A DNA stretch of 64,000 bases from positions 1 through 64,000 of the forward strand of contig JAHLEZ010000015.1 of the NCBI GenBank assembly GCA_020726505.1, written 5' to 3'. Below the pieces are notes generated by a model that made no database searches, was not told the DNA's origin, and saw only the letters and a program-made list of their open reading frames with translations. The translations under genes were made by a program, and so were the position numbers. The DNA is from Leptodontidium sp. MPI-SDFR-AT-0119 (Eukaryota; Ascomycota; Leotiomycetes; Helotiales; Leptodontidiaceae). Below are positions 11,990 to 24,885 of this stretch, piece after piece; position 1 is the stretch's first letter, and every line of letters starts with the position of its first letter.

Positions 11990-12453
11990 ACACGAAAGAG
12001 AAGGCATTCAAGTCATCTTTAGAATATCGCGGAGTTGAGAGGCATCATACAAAGAGGCGCTCTCAGAAATGGCGGGTATATGGAAAGGGACTTCGGTGCG
12101 GGGAAGTTGAAGCCCATTCAATGCGGGGAACGGCTCGGCTGGGGGTTCGGTTGCTAAGCGAGAAATGCTAATGAACTGTAAACAAATCACAGAGCTCCCT
12201 AGTTTCGTCTCTAGCTAATGATAGATTAGCATGAGAACATGATATAATCGCTAATTGGTAGATTATCCAGATGCCAGACTATGCCAGGCAAAACAATTTA
12301 TGACGTTTACTAAAGCTGCGAAAGCTGCTCTTCTCGAGGACTTTCCTGTTCGCAATCCATCCAGACATTCGTGCTGGAAAAAGCTCCCAGGGAGCGGGTT
12401 TAAATAAGCAGTTATTTCAAATTTCCTATGAATCTTTGAGCAAACTCCGCATC
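11990..12453. other. Intergenic region with TATA-like site
   Basis: About 460 nt between the relic transporter and the cytochrome b5-like scrap. A TTTAAATAAG sequence near 12400 is TATA-like, about 50 nt before the next ATG. No gene seen. Confidence 0.35.
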
Positions 12454-12627
12454 ATGGCACCCTCGGCAAGATTGGTATCTTGCTCTGAGATATTATCACA
12501 CAGCAACACGAATGACTGCTGGCTAGTCATAAACGAGGAATTTTTCGACCTGGCGGGGCTACCACAACACCAAAAGCTCATCGCTTTAATCGCACTTCTT
12601 TTTGGTTATTTTCAAAACTTTCCTTAG
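12454..12627 (+). pseudogene. Fragment of a cytochrome b5-type haem domain
   Basis: A 57-residue open frame starting MAPSARLVSCSEILSHSN and continuing NDCWLVINEEFFDLAGL, which matches the opening of cytochrome b5 domains (S-x-x-E-V-x-x-H...DCW-x-V-x-x-x-V-Y-D). It breaks down exactly where the haem-binding HPGG should follow (here LPQHQKLIA) and then ends at a stop; no FMN-dehydrogenase or desaturase domain is found downstream. It is best read as the remains of the 5' end of a cytochrome b5 fusion enzyme such as a cytochrome b2-like lactate dehydrogenase, though the partner domain is unknown. It sits right after the decayed sugar transporter, so both may have belonged to one lost metabolic gene group. 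Confidence 0.42.
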
Positions 12628-13207
12628 ACTTTCAAGTATTCTGCGTCGACTGAGGGGAGCCTTAACTGTCCTCTCAAACTCCCTTCTTACCCCTTTTCGA
12701 AGGAGAGAGGTAGGAGGGACAAGATACAAGTAATCCAATGAGTCCCCGTCAAATCGAAGTTAATAGCCCCGTCATATAGTTGCTTTATATAACATCACGT
12801 AGAAACGTAGTCAACCAAACGCTCACGTGAAAGGTCTTCAAAGGGAGAATAGGGAGACGCACACTACTTCCCTCGCGGCAACGTTAAGCCCTCTCTTCAG
12901 TCGTAACTAGCTTTCGGAATTTAGCGGGAGGAACAAACATATTGCCTGCATTTACAGGAATGTTTTTCTATAAGAGGGCTCAGCTCTAACTAGGAGTATC
13001 TGCAAAATTAATCTCCGATTTCAATGTCCAGGGGAGTCGTAGAAGTGCTGTTGAAGTAGCTGCCAAAAAGCCATTTCAGCTGAGTGGAGATCCCGAACTC
13101 GTCTAACCCTGTCAGTCAGGTAAACAGTAGGTGTCTACTCATCAAAGACCTAAATCGGCGTGGCGAATTTCATTCAGGGGTTCTTCTCTATAATTTAACC
13201 ATGAATC
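12628..13207. other. Intergenic region
   Basis: About 580 nt before the 3' end of the ABC transporter gene. No frame continuing the cytochrome b5 fragment was found and nothing else is recognised. Confidence 0.35.
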
Positions 13208-16200
13208 TTATATCCTCTCACCCATAACATTCATGAAAACCTCATCCATACTCGGCGAAACAACCGTATAATCCCTCAACAGCATCCTCCTACTGTCCCT
13301 CCTCGCCACCCCACCCACAACTCCATCTCCTTCAGGCCCACCACTCCACTTGCCCAGCTCCAAATCCACTCCCCTCCCTCCATTCTTAACTTCCATAAGC
13401 CCCTCCATCTTCCTCATAATCCCACCCAACCTCCCTCTAACAAAAGGCACTTCAAAACTCGCCTCCCCAAAACCCATCTTCAAATTTCTGATTTCATCCC
13501 CGAAAGTACGGTTCAGCAGCACACGGATATCACTCTCAGAAGTACACTGAGAGGTAGAGTATGTGGCACGTACGCGGTAACTTCCTCCGTAGCGATCTCT
13601 TAATTCAGAGAGGGTGCCTGTGGCGAGCATATTTGTGCCGATAATGGCGACGCGCGAGGCGAGTGCGGACACTTCTTCCATGCTGTGCGTAGTGAGGAGG
13701 ATAGCGCGGTCGGAACTGAAGCGTTGGAGGACGGACCAGAGTGTTCGTTTGGCGCCTGCGTCGAGGCCGGTGGACGGTTCGTCGAGGAGGAGGACTTTGG
13801 GGTTGCCTGCGGGGTGGGGTGTTAGCTTGTCTATACTTTTTCTTGAATCCGAGACCTGATATTCTGCCCCTTCCTATAGAATAGGAGGGGTGGATGAGAC
13901 GTAGAGCTGACATACCTAAGAGTGCAATGGCAACCATCAGCTTCCTCCTCGTGCCACCACTTAGCTTCGTAACGAGCACATCATCAAACTCAGAGATGTT
14001 GATTGCTCGTAAGATGTTATCGACATTCATCTTGACATTCTTCAAGCCTTTGATTGATGCAAAGAAGTCCAGCGTTTGACGAACTGATAGTTCATCGATA
14101 GCATCATCCTAAACGGCAATCAGTTTATGGTACTATAAGAAAACATCCTCGAAAGGAAAACCCCGGGGGCAATTACCTGTGGACAAACACCCAAATTGAT
14201 CCTCGCGCGTTGAGGGTGTGCAATGACATCCACGCTATCGATAGTGATAGATCCATAAGCAGGCTTAATCAGACCATGTATCATATTGAATGTCGTAGTT
14301 TTTCCCGCACCATTCGCTCCCAACAGAGCAAGTGTCTCATTAGGCGAGATATCAAAAGATACCTCATCAACAGCGAACAAGCTCCCGAAGAATTTTGTGA
14401 TTTTCTCCACGACGAGGACAGGGAGGCTACCAGTTTTGGTACCGAAACCTTTCGCGCGCATAGTAGCGAGCTCGATGTTCTCCGGGGATGTAGTGCTATC
14501 GACTCCGACTGTGTAGTGGAGGCGTTGGGGAGTAGTTGATCGTTTCCGGAACATGAGTTTAGCGGTCCATGCTGAGCTGCCGTATTCGACGAGGTAGAGG
14601 ACTGTCACGAGGAAGGAAATTTGGAAGATAAAGTTAGAGTAGACGCCACCGTAGAGGTCGAAGCGGAATGGGGATTGGCTCTCATAGCCTGTCAGCCCGC
14701 AAGTGACGTCGAATGAATTCTTGGCGATGAAGAAGGCACGCAGGAGGTTGGCTGCTGGAGAGGATATGCCGAAGAAGGTATGGAGCATGACGTATTGGTA
14801 TTGCTCGTCGAAGGGATGTACGCCGGAGCTAATGGCAATGTACTAGATCGGTCAGATTTAAGTTAGAAAGGCAAAAAAGAAACTTGTTATGCGAAGTAAG
14901 AGAAAAGACTTTGTTGACTTACACCGACGAGATAAGCGATCAGCAGTAGCAGATGAACACTAATAGCAATTGCGAAAGATGCTCTACGAATAAAGAGCGA
15001 CATGACATAAACTCCCAGATAAGAAGTCAAGCAGTAAAAGAACATTGCACCAAGGACTTGGCCGGGTTCAAACCATTTATCCGCATTTGTAGCGAAGAGA
15101 AGGACCCAAGTAACAACAGAAATGATAAATCCGACATGCATATCAAAGATCGTGTATGCAATCCATAGAGCGGCGGGCTGGTTTATGTCAACTAATCAAA
15201 ATTCGGAATTAAAGAGGGATATGGGAAAGGGGATGCATACTGTGACGGAATTTGAGTATTGGAGAGCCCTGACGTTGTTGATTCTCTCAAATGTGGGGTA
15301 CATGATACTTATGCTGGTACTGCACACGAAAGCGACGGCGACGAGGACTACTAAGAGGATATTCATGACATCGCCTCCATTCTTTGCGTGCCGCATCTCT
15401 CGGTACGTGGTACTTATTTTCCTTGCCGTGCCGGTGCTGGTGGATGCATTTGCAAACCGATTGGTGATGACGCTCATACCAGCAATACCAAGTTCGTTAG
15501 ACATATGGTGGAGGATTGTAGTGGCCCCATCACCTGGTGCAAAGATTCCAAAAGCAGGCCTGCCTCCATCCTTTTGGAGAATAGTAATTATTTCTGCTAC
15601 AGACTCCGCAGTAGGGCGGGTGGCAAGAGCTTTAGCTGCCGTGGAATCGAAATCACCAAGACTGAATGTGGAAAAGAGGTCCTGAGCTGTCGATGAGTAG
15701 ATGGAGTCTTGTGTAGTGCCTTGGAATTCTGAAGCGGGTCCGACAACTGCAGAGACAGCTGAGTCTCCCATTCCCTCCAAGTCGAACGCGGGCTCTGAGA
15801 GTGGCGCAAGAGTGACGTATGAGTTTGTGAGTTGGCTGCTGCTTTGTTCTGCCGTAGAGGCATTGCGCATTGTTGCTAAATTGACTGAACACTTTCCGAA
15901 TGTTGGGAACTTGCCGACTGTGCTCATGAGAGCTGCAGCGATGAGCACTGGGAGGCCGATGGAAATGGAGAGGGAGATCCAGTTGTGGCGGAGAAGGAGG
16001 TATCGTTTCCTGAGAAGTACCCATATCTAGTGTTGATTAGCCTATGTACAGCGACCAATTGAATGAGTGATGGAAAGTATTTTACCTGTCGAGAGAAATT
16101 GACCATCCTTCCAACTTCCAGTGTAATTTCACTAGGACTGCTCGAGGCGAGCAATTCTCTATTCTCGGTGTCTTGACGTGCAATAACCTCTTGAGGAAGT

Positions 16201-18604
16201 GATAAGGGTTCATGGATACTCGAATCCGTAACTTTGAGAAAGACATCATCGAGTGTCGGGAAAGTGACTGCGTATTCCGCATCCGAAATCTCTTCTAGCT
16301 GAAGGACTTTCTGCGTTGCTTCCGCAGAGGTTCTGGTGCTCCATACCTCCTCACTTGTCTTAATCCCATCTCCATCGACTTTTATTTGATGGATCTTAAA
16401 ACTGCCACCGTGGGTTACTTTGAGGTCTGTTGGTACCGGAGCATACGAGACGACCTTTGTAGATGATTGAGATATTATCAGCAAGGATGTCGGCTTCGTC
16501 GAGGAAGTGAGTAGTCATGAGGATTGTGCGACGAGACGTTCCCTGAGAAATGATATTCCAAATATTGCGTCTGGAGAGAGGATCCTAGACAGCACCATAT
16601 GAGCATAGATTTTTGTTCCATCGTGAATGACTGTGAACATACCAAGCCGCTAGATGCCTCATCAATAAAGCACAACTGCGATCCACCAACAGAAGCAATC
16701 GCCAGTTGAAGTTTCCTCTGCATGCCTCCACTCAAATTATTCGCGGTTGCATTGGCCTTCTCGAGGATATCGCATTTGGTCAAAACATCATTTACTTCGA
16801 AGCTCGTATCAACACCTGCGACTTTGATCCTCCTCCAAATATCGACATGTTCACGAACCGTCAGACCCTCCCAGAACACCTGCCAAATTTAGTACACAAC
16901 CCAACGAAACCAAGGCGACGACAGAAGACTTACGTTGTGCTGCGGACACACACCGCGCGAAGTGATATCGCTGTTCACCTCCAACTTCGAGACCTTATCT
17001 GTAGGTATGATCCCAGCAATACACTTCAACGTCGTAGTCTTACCGCCGCCTTTCGGACCCAGTAAGAAGTTAACCGTGCCCTTCTTCATTTCCAGATTCA
17101 GACAATTGACAGCTAGACAACCGCCCTCGACTCTACTGCAAGGCCACCACCAGCGCCGACGGGGTTTATACCGCTTCGTCAGATTCGTGCAGCGGACTGC
17201 GATGTCGCTGGACGAGTCGATGGGCTCGACGCTCCATTTCACGCCCCAGATGTACCGCTCGGTGGCGTATGCTGCGCCTGCAAATGCGATGGTTTGGAGT
17301 AGGAAGAAGAGGATGTATGAATAGCCTGCGATCTGGGGATGGACGGGGTTGCCTCCTGGTGGAGATACAGGGAGGTCTTTCTGTAGGAGGGAGAATGTCA
17401 CTTGTCGTTCCTCGGCGCGAGCAACATCAGCGACCATTAAGGCGTATGCGAAAGGCGGGAAAATAGCTGAGAGAACGGCGAGGACGGCTAGGCTTGCTGA
17501 ATCGTCGAAGACAAAGGCTGTGGGAAGAACGGATAGGATGATAGTGAGGATCGAAGTGTAGAGACCGGCCATCTGAGCTTTTTTGAAGAACGAAGAGACG
17601 AAAAGCGCGAAAACTGTCAAGGAAATTCCACCGAGGAGGTTCATGAGAAGGTAGAGTGCGTCTGAGGTATGCTCGAAGAGGAATTGCGTCTGGAGAATCG
17701 AGCAGATGAACCAGCCCGGCAAGTATAGTCCCACGAACGAAATGATGTTCGATAGGAGTCGTGGTGTGGTAGTGCATGTTTGTGCCGCTAGAAGTTCAGT
17801 CATTCCAATATTGCGTTCTGTAGCAACGAAGGAACTGAGGTGGTAAACAGCTCCAATAAGAACGAGAACAAAGACTGGTGCGCCAAAGAAATAGATGATT
17901 TTATACATCAGATTCTCGGAGTCGTCTGAGATATTGTCCAGACTGGAGCTCTTCCCAGCATCTGGATCTACGAGGCCCTTTCGTCCTGACCATGGCTGTT
18001 CGAGAGGACGAGCAAGGGAGCTGAAGTTGCCAATCTGAGAATCCAGAGCCCACTGCAGAGGCATGAGGCGATTGCCGCTGAAAGATTTATGTAACTTGTA
18101 ATCAGATCCTGCTTTGCTGTCCATTGCCCCCGAAGAGATTATGTAGTCGACATTAGTAGAGTTGAAAGACGTGAAGATAATCGAAGCAAAACAGACTGAA
18201 TAACCTTTCAGCGTTTGTTGACAGCTGTCGAATAAGTCGTCTACATTATCGATAACAAAATACCGGCCTGAAGGTAACGAAGCTACAGTCGAGTCGATAA
18301 TCCTATCCAGATCCGGGTCTGTAATCCCATTGCTTACGATAGCCAACTGTCGCATTTGAACGTCGTCCATTACCTGCTGGATAGTCTTAATCTGCAGCGC
18401 ATCAGGAGCGACCCCTCCATTTCCACTACTTGGCGAAGAAGTCCAAAGTCTGTCCATAAAACATAAAAAGAGTGTTAAAATAATTGGGAAAAGAAGGGTG
18501 CGAAAAACAATTGCAAATGGTGACCGGCTGAAGATTAGGAAATTCTTGTAAGTGAGTGCCAGGGTTTGGCGCCTGATTCGCTCCGAAGGTATTGGGAACA
18601 TCAT
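13208..18604 (-). CDS. ABCA-type full ABC transporter, with one frame break in NBD1
   Basis: Eight exons, in order: 18604-16934, 16879-16643, 16584-16086, 16026-15241, 15177-14923, 14842-14177, 14108-13916 and 13806-13208, about 1,634 residues. The layout is TMD1-NBD1-TMD2-NBD2, as in ABCA lipid/xenobiotic exporters. NBD1 has the Walker A GPKGGGKTT (residues 516-524, atypical Lys and Gly), signature LSGGM (606-610) and LCFIDEASSGL. NBD2 has GANGAGKTT (about 1324-1332), LSGGT (about 1420) and VLLLDEPSTGLD. Large extracytosolic loops follow the first helix of each TMD. All joins keep phase except that exon 3 is one base too long: the frame breaks near 16433, between GRLVCSGT and TDLKVTHGG. A 52-nt pseudo-intron (GTATGC...TTTTAAG) could hide the break but would delete a conserved NBD1 stretch. 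The gene may therefore be damaged, or the base may be an assembly error. The ATG at 18604 is the first in frame; 18601 is an alternative. Confidence 0.82.
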
Positions 18605-20665
18605 GACGCGTGTGACGTTTTTCGAATTGTACACGTCCGTCTGAGAACGAATGAGTGACAGAAGGGAAAATGAGGGGGAAGTATGGGAAATCAAAGGTGG
18701 TGTAAATAAAAGTCACATTCACGACAGGACATTTCGGGACCATGATCCTTGACAGCCCCCTTTATTTAAGCGAGAGAATCGTTTGTAGCTTTTGCCAATG
18801 TCTTCTCGTCTCAAAACACTTCAATACGAGATCCTAGCGCGATCTCCAAGCCTCAAACTAACGATCCTGCGCTATGTAACGCATCAGTGTCTTTGCACTG
18901 CCCGGTAACATCTTGATTATATAGCTTGGCTATCTGATTCGCTTCCCTTCTAGCGAAGAAGTACCGATCCTTTGGCCTATCACTCCGCCCTCTTGCTCCG
19001 TGATAGCGAAGATCCTCAATAATGGGCAAATAAGGTTAACTCAGCCTGATGCTTTTCTAGTATGAACTCGGGGTTAGTAAGAGTCCGCTTGTGGTTGTAT
19101 GGTTTACTTCACTAACGAACAAAGTGAAGCTGCCTGATGTCAACACGTGAGGAAGATCTCCCCCAAACTCCTGAAATTCTTGTCTATGAGTACAGTATCC
19201 TGAATGTCATCAGTGACCATATCGATATCATTGTTTCCTCCACTTTTGCGTAGAACTAAAGAGGCGCCTTCAGATTGCTTCGAGTGATACACTGCATCTA
19301 AAGCGGAGTCCAATTGACTGCGCCCACTTCCCCAGGCACACGACCGTTTCTAAGTTAGATAGACACAAGAGAGTGGACAGAATAATCAAGTACCGTTGAT
19401 TAATCCCCTGCAGAAAGCTTTCCAAAACAACAAACAAGCAATTGAGATCAGAGTCCCCGCATCATAACGTTATGACTGGGGTGTATGGTACTGTAGGTGT
19501 GTTATGTTATGAAGCGGCTGATCCCTGCTGGCGAGTTTTGAAACAAATTGCTCTTTCCTCCCCTTCTCGTGTTCTGGAAGGATCGCTATGCCATTTTTAG
19601 TCGGACTGTAAGTTCCAGCCTGCCGAGATTCTAAGATCGACTCCTATGCATAAGTTCGTTCCTGCATCTCGCTGTATCTGATCTAAAGTCTAATTCATTA
19701 GTGGGGCAGTATCGCTTCCAATTGACAATACTACACCAGAAGTTCTTACGTTAGTGAGTACTCAATCACTCCACTCATAAGAAGGCTCACTACGCAACAG
19801 GTAACATCAGTTTCTGCACTCCACGGAGACATTCCCTTTAGGTAAAGGCCCAATTTAATTCGTTTTAATTTACGGAGCCTAACATTGTTTTTTGATAATA
19901 TAAATTTATACTAACTCCTAATCCGAAGTCTAAAATAGCTTTCCTGCTGCCTCTTACATGAAATCTACGTACTAAGTATTTATTCTCAAATTTGTTGTGG
20001 GGTACGGCACTGCACCGAGTATTTTACATTGCTGATTGGGTTGGGTTAAGAATCGATCCTCCTCCAGTAAATCTGCGGGCACTTGATGGATTACAAAACC
20101 CCGAGCTAAAGCACGAGGAGACCCGACTATTACTTTTGTTTTGTTGTGTTTTTGCCTTCCTCGTCTTTTATTACACTACGCAAATGGAAACCTACCCTCC
20201 TACTACGTGTCAAACAAACCGACGGATGATGGAGTTAAAAAAAGGTTAGTAGACGAACTCTTTGATGGCGAAGTGAATAAGTCTTCAACAACAAGAACGC
20301 AATGCAGCCCCATATGCATTACGTATTATGCAGTACCAGAAGCTAGAGTCCTTTGATGATTACCCAAGGTATGTAGGTAAAAACGTGGTTTACTTACGAT
20401 TGATATCACAGAGGAACAAAGTACCTTAGCAGGGCCGCGAAACGTTCAACTCGTTATTTGTCTTTTTTTGTAGTCTTCCGGCCATTTGTTTATCTGTCTT
20501 CCTCCCTCCTCAAGCAGACTCGCCTCGCCAAAATGAGCAGTCCCGTCACGTCACGTCACCATGCTAAACTTTTTATCGTCCCTGTTTTTCGTCTATACTA
20601 CAAGAATACCCAATCATCATACACATCCCTCGAAAGCCGCGTAGCGGGTTAGACAAAAGCTCAAT
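18605..20665. other. Large AT-rich intergenic region
   Basis: About 2.1 kb holding the ABC transporter promoter and the 3' flank of the J-protein gene. Short open frames (for example 19992-20249) show no family motif or splicing logic. No transposon ends or structured RNA recognised. Confidence 0.45.
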
Positions 20666-22009
20666 CTACCGACCCTTGGTGCTCTTCTTCCTCCGTACAG
20701 CTTTACCGTTGCCGTTTGGTGCGGTGGTCTTGACTTTCTCGAGGACCTCGAAGTCTTCTGCGCCAGAGGAGCTGGATGGGGCTTCGTCTTCTTCGATGTC
20801 CGAATCGGAGTCGGTGGATGGTTTGGAGAGGAAGCGAGACATGGCTTTGTTGATGATCCAGATTGGGACGCGGACGAGAGCGGTGTCTTTGATGGTTGGC
20901 TGGGCGAGTTCGTTGGGCTGGTGGAACATGTTAATAGGGAGACGCGGATGTATTAAAAAGGGGAACCTACGTCGAGGAGGAATTCTTGGGTTTCACCATC
21001 CTCGTTGGCTTGTTCGAGGTACACGTTGCCAACTGAGTCAACAACCAAGATCTTGCCGTTCTCAGCGACAACACGCTTTCTTGGTCCGGTTGAACCACTG
21101 GGAGGGGTAGCTGCTGGAGAAGCACGGGCGGCTTTGATACCCTTGGTCTTCTTCTCAGACTTCTCCTTCTTGGAGTCCTTCTCTTGCATTCTTCGCATTC
21201 GGCGGTTCATGGCCTGGCCTGCAGATGGGTCGGAGTTATCCTCTCCAGCAGTTGGAGGTGTAGCAGTCCCATCCAAGCCAGGGATGTTGAGATTGTCGCC
21301 CCAAGCAGCATGGCGTGCGAACTTGATGTATCTGCCGACGAATTCCTGCTGTCTCTTCCAGCTCAAGTACAGCGCAAGCCAATGTCCACCACCTCCAACG
21401 AAGATGAAAAGCCCAGCAAGGACCGAACCAAGACCAGGACGGAATCGTGCGTAGTAGTATCCAGTACCCTTCCACTTGGGGAAGCCATTGCTCAAGAAAT
21501 GATCATAACGTTCGCGACCAGAACCACGGAGGATGTTGGTCACTATGCCCAGTCGTGCGAATCGATCACTGGCAGCTTTGGCGGTGGCTTTGATCTCTGC
21601 TTGCGTAGGTCCTTTGCTAACATGAACACCTGGTTTCTTCGACTTTGCCTTGTCCTTCCCAGTCGACTTGTTGGCAATGAATTGCTGTTTGACCTTGTCG
21701 GGATGCAGGACTCGAGACTTCTTCTTGTAGGCCTTGTTGATATCTTCTTGGTTCGCAGAGGGGGTAATGCCTAGGAAATCGTAGAAGGAGACGCCGAGAC
21801 CCTCGGAAGCTTCAACTTCATCGCGCAGACGGAAGATTTCTTGATCTGGAATTGAGTTGACGAGTTAGTTCTTGACACGTTCGTGGTGGGTGGAGCAGAC
21901 GTGATGGTTGCGCAGAGGAAGGGAGGGAGGGATTACCTTCTTTGCTCCAGGCAGCGACCGACGCGGTTAAGCAGGCAAGAATGCCCACTGTGAGGACAGA
22001 AAGCCTCAT
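20666..22009 (-). CDS. ER membrane J-domain protein (Erj5-like)
   Basis: Three exons (22009-21937, 21845-20971 and 20917-20666), 399 residues. The first 20 residues (MRLSVLTVGILACLTASVAA) form a signal peptide. The J domain follows at about residues 43-100 (FYDFLGITPSANQEDINKAY) with the HPD motif at 72-74, which stimulates Hsp70 ATPase activity. After it, a positively charged loop is followed by a single clear membrane helix in GLGSVLAGLFIFVGGGGHW. The C-terminal half is Lys/Glu-rich and ends in the charged tail RRKKSTKGR, probably cytosolic. This order (signal peptide, lumenal J domain, one TM, long cytosolic tail) is that of fungal Erj5, a partner of Kar2/BiP in ER protein folding. The start was chosen for the signal peptide; an upstream in-frame ATG at 22051 would bury it. 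Confidence 0.85.
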
Positions 22010-22582
22010 GTTTGTTTGGTGGTGCGGTGATGGTGGAAAGAGAGGGGCCACACCGCTGAAGTGTCGTCGTTGTACTTCGAGTCTGGTCGAGTCTTGACTT
22101 TTTCTTCGAGAAGCCAGCGAGGCATTCCGCTCGGCTTGAACTGTGCTGCAGGGGAGCGGGCCTGGGCTTCTTGGTGGAGGGCGGCCGCACAGGGGACATG
22201 CGACGCGCTTTGCCAGATGCGGCGTCGCTAAGCCAGGGGGAAAACACTACCTCAACTCGCACTCCAGAGGAAAATACAGCTGCGCCATGCGATTTCTGAT
22301 TCCCACTCCGTGAGAAGTAGTTGGGTTGGTAATGACTGTTGGCCGATCCTTGTTATTGAATAATCCCACTCAAGTTGTCAGGTTTTTATCACATCATCAA
22401 CCACGTGCACACATTGCCGTGTCTGAGGTAAGCTTTTGTCCTTGATTCTGCAATCTGAACCAATAGGCGTTTTCCAACCGACTCAAGCAAAGACCAAGAT
22501 GATCTGTGTGGACCTAAATGAAGGATACAGTAGCTGGAACGCGAAAAAATGATCTGAAAAGCCCTCGCTATCCAGCTTGCCT
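22010..22582. other. Intergenic region
   Basis: About 570 nt containing the promoter of the J-protein gene and the 3' flank of the amine oxidase gene. A CACGTG E-box lies near 22402. No gene seen. Confidence 0.4.
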
Positions 22583-24885
22583 CTAAAACCCTCCCGTGCT
22601 ACAGCAGTCCTCCCTTGATCGATCCGCGAGCTTTGATGTCAGGTCCCGACTTGACGGAACGTTGATTGATGGGTTTGCCTCAAAGAAATCCGCTGGGCGG
22701 ATGTGCCATTCGTGTATTTCAACAGGCCTACGCAACGAAGATGTTAGTAGAGTTCTCCTCGAAAAGATGATTCAAGAAAGAGGCTAGCAAAAGCAAGACT
22801 CAAGACGACTTACATGACCGGCCAATCCTCGACTCGAGGATTATGCGTCAATCCGAAGACATTCCAGATCACCACATCCTCATTTTCGAGCTCATCCTTC
22901 CGCGCAATAGCATCCGCAACGCCATCCACCTCGTTCCGACTCTGCATCGTGTATCTGCCCCCAGCATATAATTCCCCATCTTTGTATTTGGTAACCCAAA
23001 CATGATGGGTGGCGAATTGTGCCCTTCTTGCCTGAATGGAAGCTGGGTCTGCAAGCAGGAGCTGTGATGCAGTAGGTGTGAACTTGTAACCGACCGGTTT
23101 ACCACTGATGCGGTTCTTTTTACTAGTGTTGACCATTTTGATAGTTCGGTTGTGTTGCGGTGCTGCATCTAGCCACTGCGAGGTCTTGATCACATCTTGC
23201 CGTACCTCATACATGTTTCCGGCTGGATTGGTAGCCTCGTTCATCGGTACAGGGTGAGATTCTTCGCAGATGATGGTATTTCGCGGACCATCAATTGCGG
23301 GATCAACTCGAAAGGCAAAGATGTGCTGATGGTTTTGTGCTAGGGCGCCGGGAGACACAACGTTCCCATATGCACTCGTCTTGCCGGGATCGATGTTGAC
23401 AACGCTTACAATACCAGTGGCTCGCGTCTCTACTGAGATCCCACCGGACTGGTCGAACTTGTAGGCGAAGATGTACTCATAATTCGCAAGCGTGATGATG
23501 AACTGTACGACCAGCTCACGATGTCTGGTAACAATTGCCCTCTGGGTCCGCCAATTTGTGTGCTTCCAGCCGATCCCACTGTCTTGTTCATGTAGACATA
23601 CTACATTCGGACTGATCTTGGCCTCTCCTTTGGAATTGATGACAACCCCATCAAAATACTGGTTTGTTAGCAAGTGGAAACTTGGCTGCGGGTATTGACT
23701 CACTTTAATCACTCCCAAGCAGTCGCAGCCCAGAGAGAGGTTATTTGCACAGTTTCCGGCCCCTCCGTCGCCGAAGTCAAAAGCTTGCTTCCGGTGGAAC
23801 GGGAATCTGGGGTCTGCATATGGCACTGTCTTTTTCATGAGTTAGCCTACATTATTTTGGGGTCTGTGTTGGTAGGTACTTGCCATTTCGCTGACACTCA
23901 GACGATAAAGCACGCTACGGTTATCATACCAAACGTCGTGTATCGTGGCTCCCTCCCGTGGATTGAAGCCTACGCGAAATCTCCAGTTTTGCCACTCTAC
24001 GAGCGAATCCTGGACAGTGTAGGAAGGCCCGCTAGGCTGAACCACGCTTAGGGGCATAAGATTTTCTCTTGTTTTTTGATTACCAGTCAGTAGCTCTGGG
24101 ACATATTCGGAGTCGACGCAATGCTCAAGGATATGCTTCCCATGAGTCTGCTCTCTGAGCCCATCCCCGATACCACCCGTTGGCAGCTTATCGACTCGCA
24201 CAATCTTCTTGGTCACAGCATCCATTACTGGAATTAAGGGAATGGGAAATGCGTAGAAGTTCGAGTCTGGATTACCGGTTTTCCGCTGCGCAAAACAGAG
24301 GCCTTGGAAGTAGCGCAAGTTGGGCTCATCAAGATCAAGGCCCCCGTACGGCCATGGTTCGACAACAAGCTCAAAGTCATCGGGTATATTGAGTGCTGCA
24401 ACCTCATCCTGAAAGTCTTTCGACTTTTTGCATGCTTGGATCAAATTGTCAAACTCGTCCCTTGTAGCAGTTTAGCATGACCCAGTGGAAGGAGGAACTT
24501 TACGAGCTCATTTCCCAATTCGATGGAAATAATTGGTAGAGTAGAGAAGCGCAACTTACAGTGTGAGAGTAGGTTGATGCTTGACATCCACAACCTCGTG
24601 CAAGATAACCTTCCCCTCGTCGATATCGACAATGGACTCGCAATAGGACATATTCTTGGAGCCGTCGATGAGATCAAACAAAGCGCATCCCTGCCGAGGT
24701 ACCTTGTTCAAAACATCTTGGCCGGAATGCTCACACTCGAGGAAAGCTTGCAGCTGAGCTTTAGGAGGCTCGTGGAGGAAGATCTCCCGAAACAACACTA
24801 CTGTTGATGGATTTGCTTTCAAGACGACATCTCTTACAATCTCAGTCTCCTGGATAGAAAGTGCAGTCAAAGGATGAGGCGTCAT
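22583..24885 (-). CDS. Copper amine oxidase
   Basis: Five exons, in order: 24885-24560, 24460-23884, 23829-23704, 23658-22814 and 22727-22583, 672 residues, the usual fungal length. Copper amine oxidases convert primary amines to aldehydes, releasing ammonia and H2O2. The cofactor tyrosine (topaquinone precursor) is Tyr403 in the motif TLANYEYIF. Copper ligands are His453 and His455 (QNHQHIFAFRVD) and His615 (LTHNPRVEDWPVM). N2/N3-type domains precede the catalytic barrel. There is no signal peptide and no clear C-terminal SKL, so location is open (cytosol or peroxisome). The intron at 23883-23830 begins GCAAGT rather than GT, a GC-AG intron; only this choice joins LSVSEM to TVPYADPRFPFHRKQ. 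The last intron splits a Met codon. Divergent from the amidohydrolase gene, which suggests nitrogen or amine use. Confidence 0.93.

Noticed and set aside
19992..20249. Plus-strand ORF of 85 codons in the large intergenic region
   Set aside because: No motif, no splice logic and a hydrophobic composition expected by chance in AT-rich DNA.
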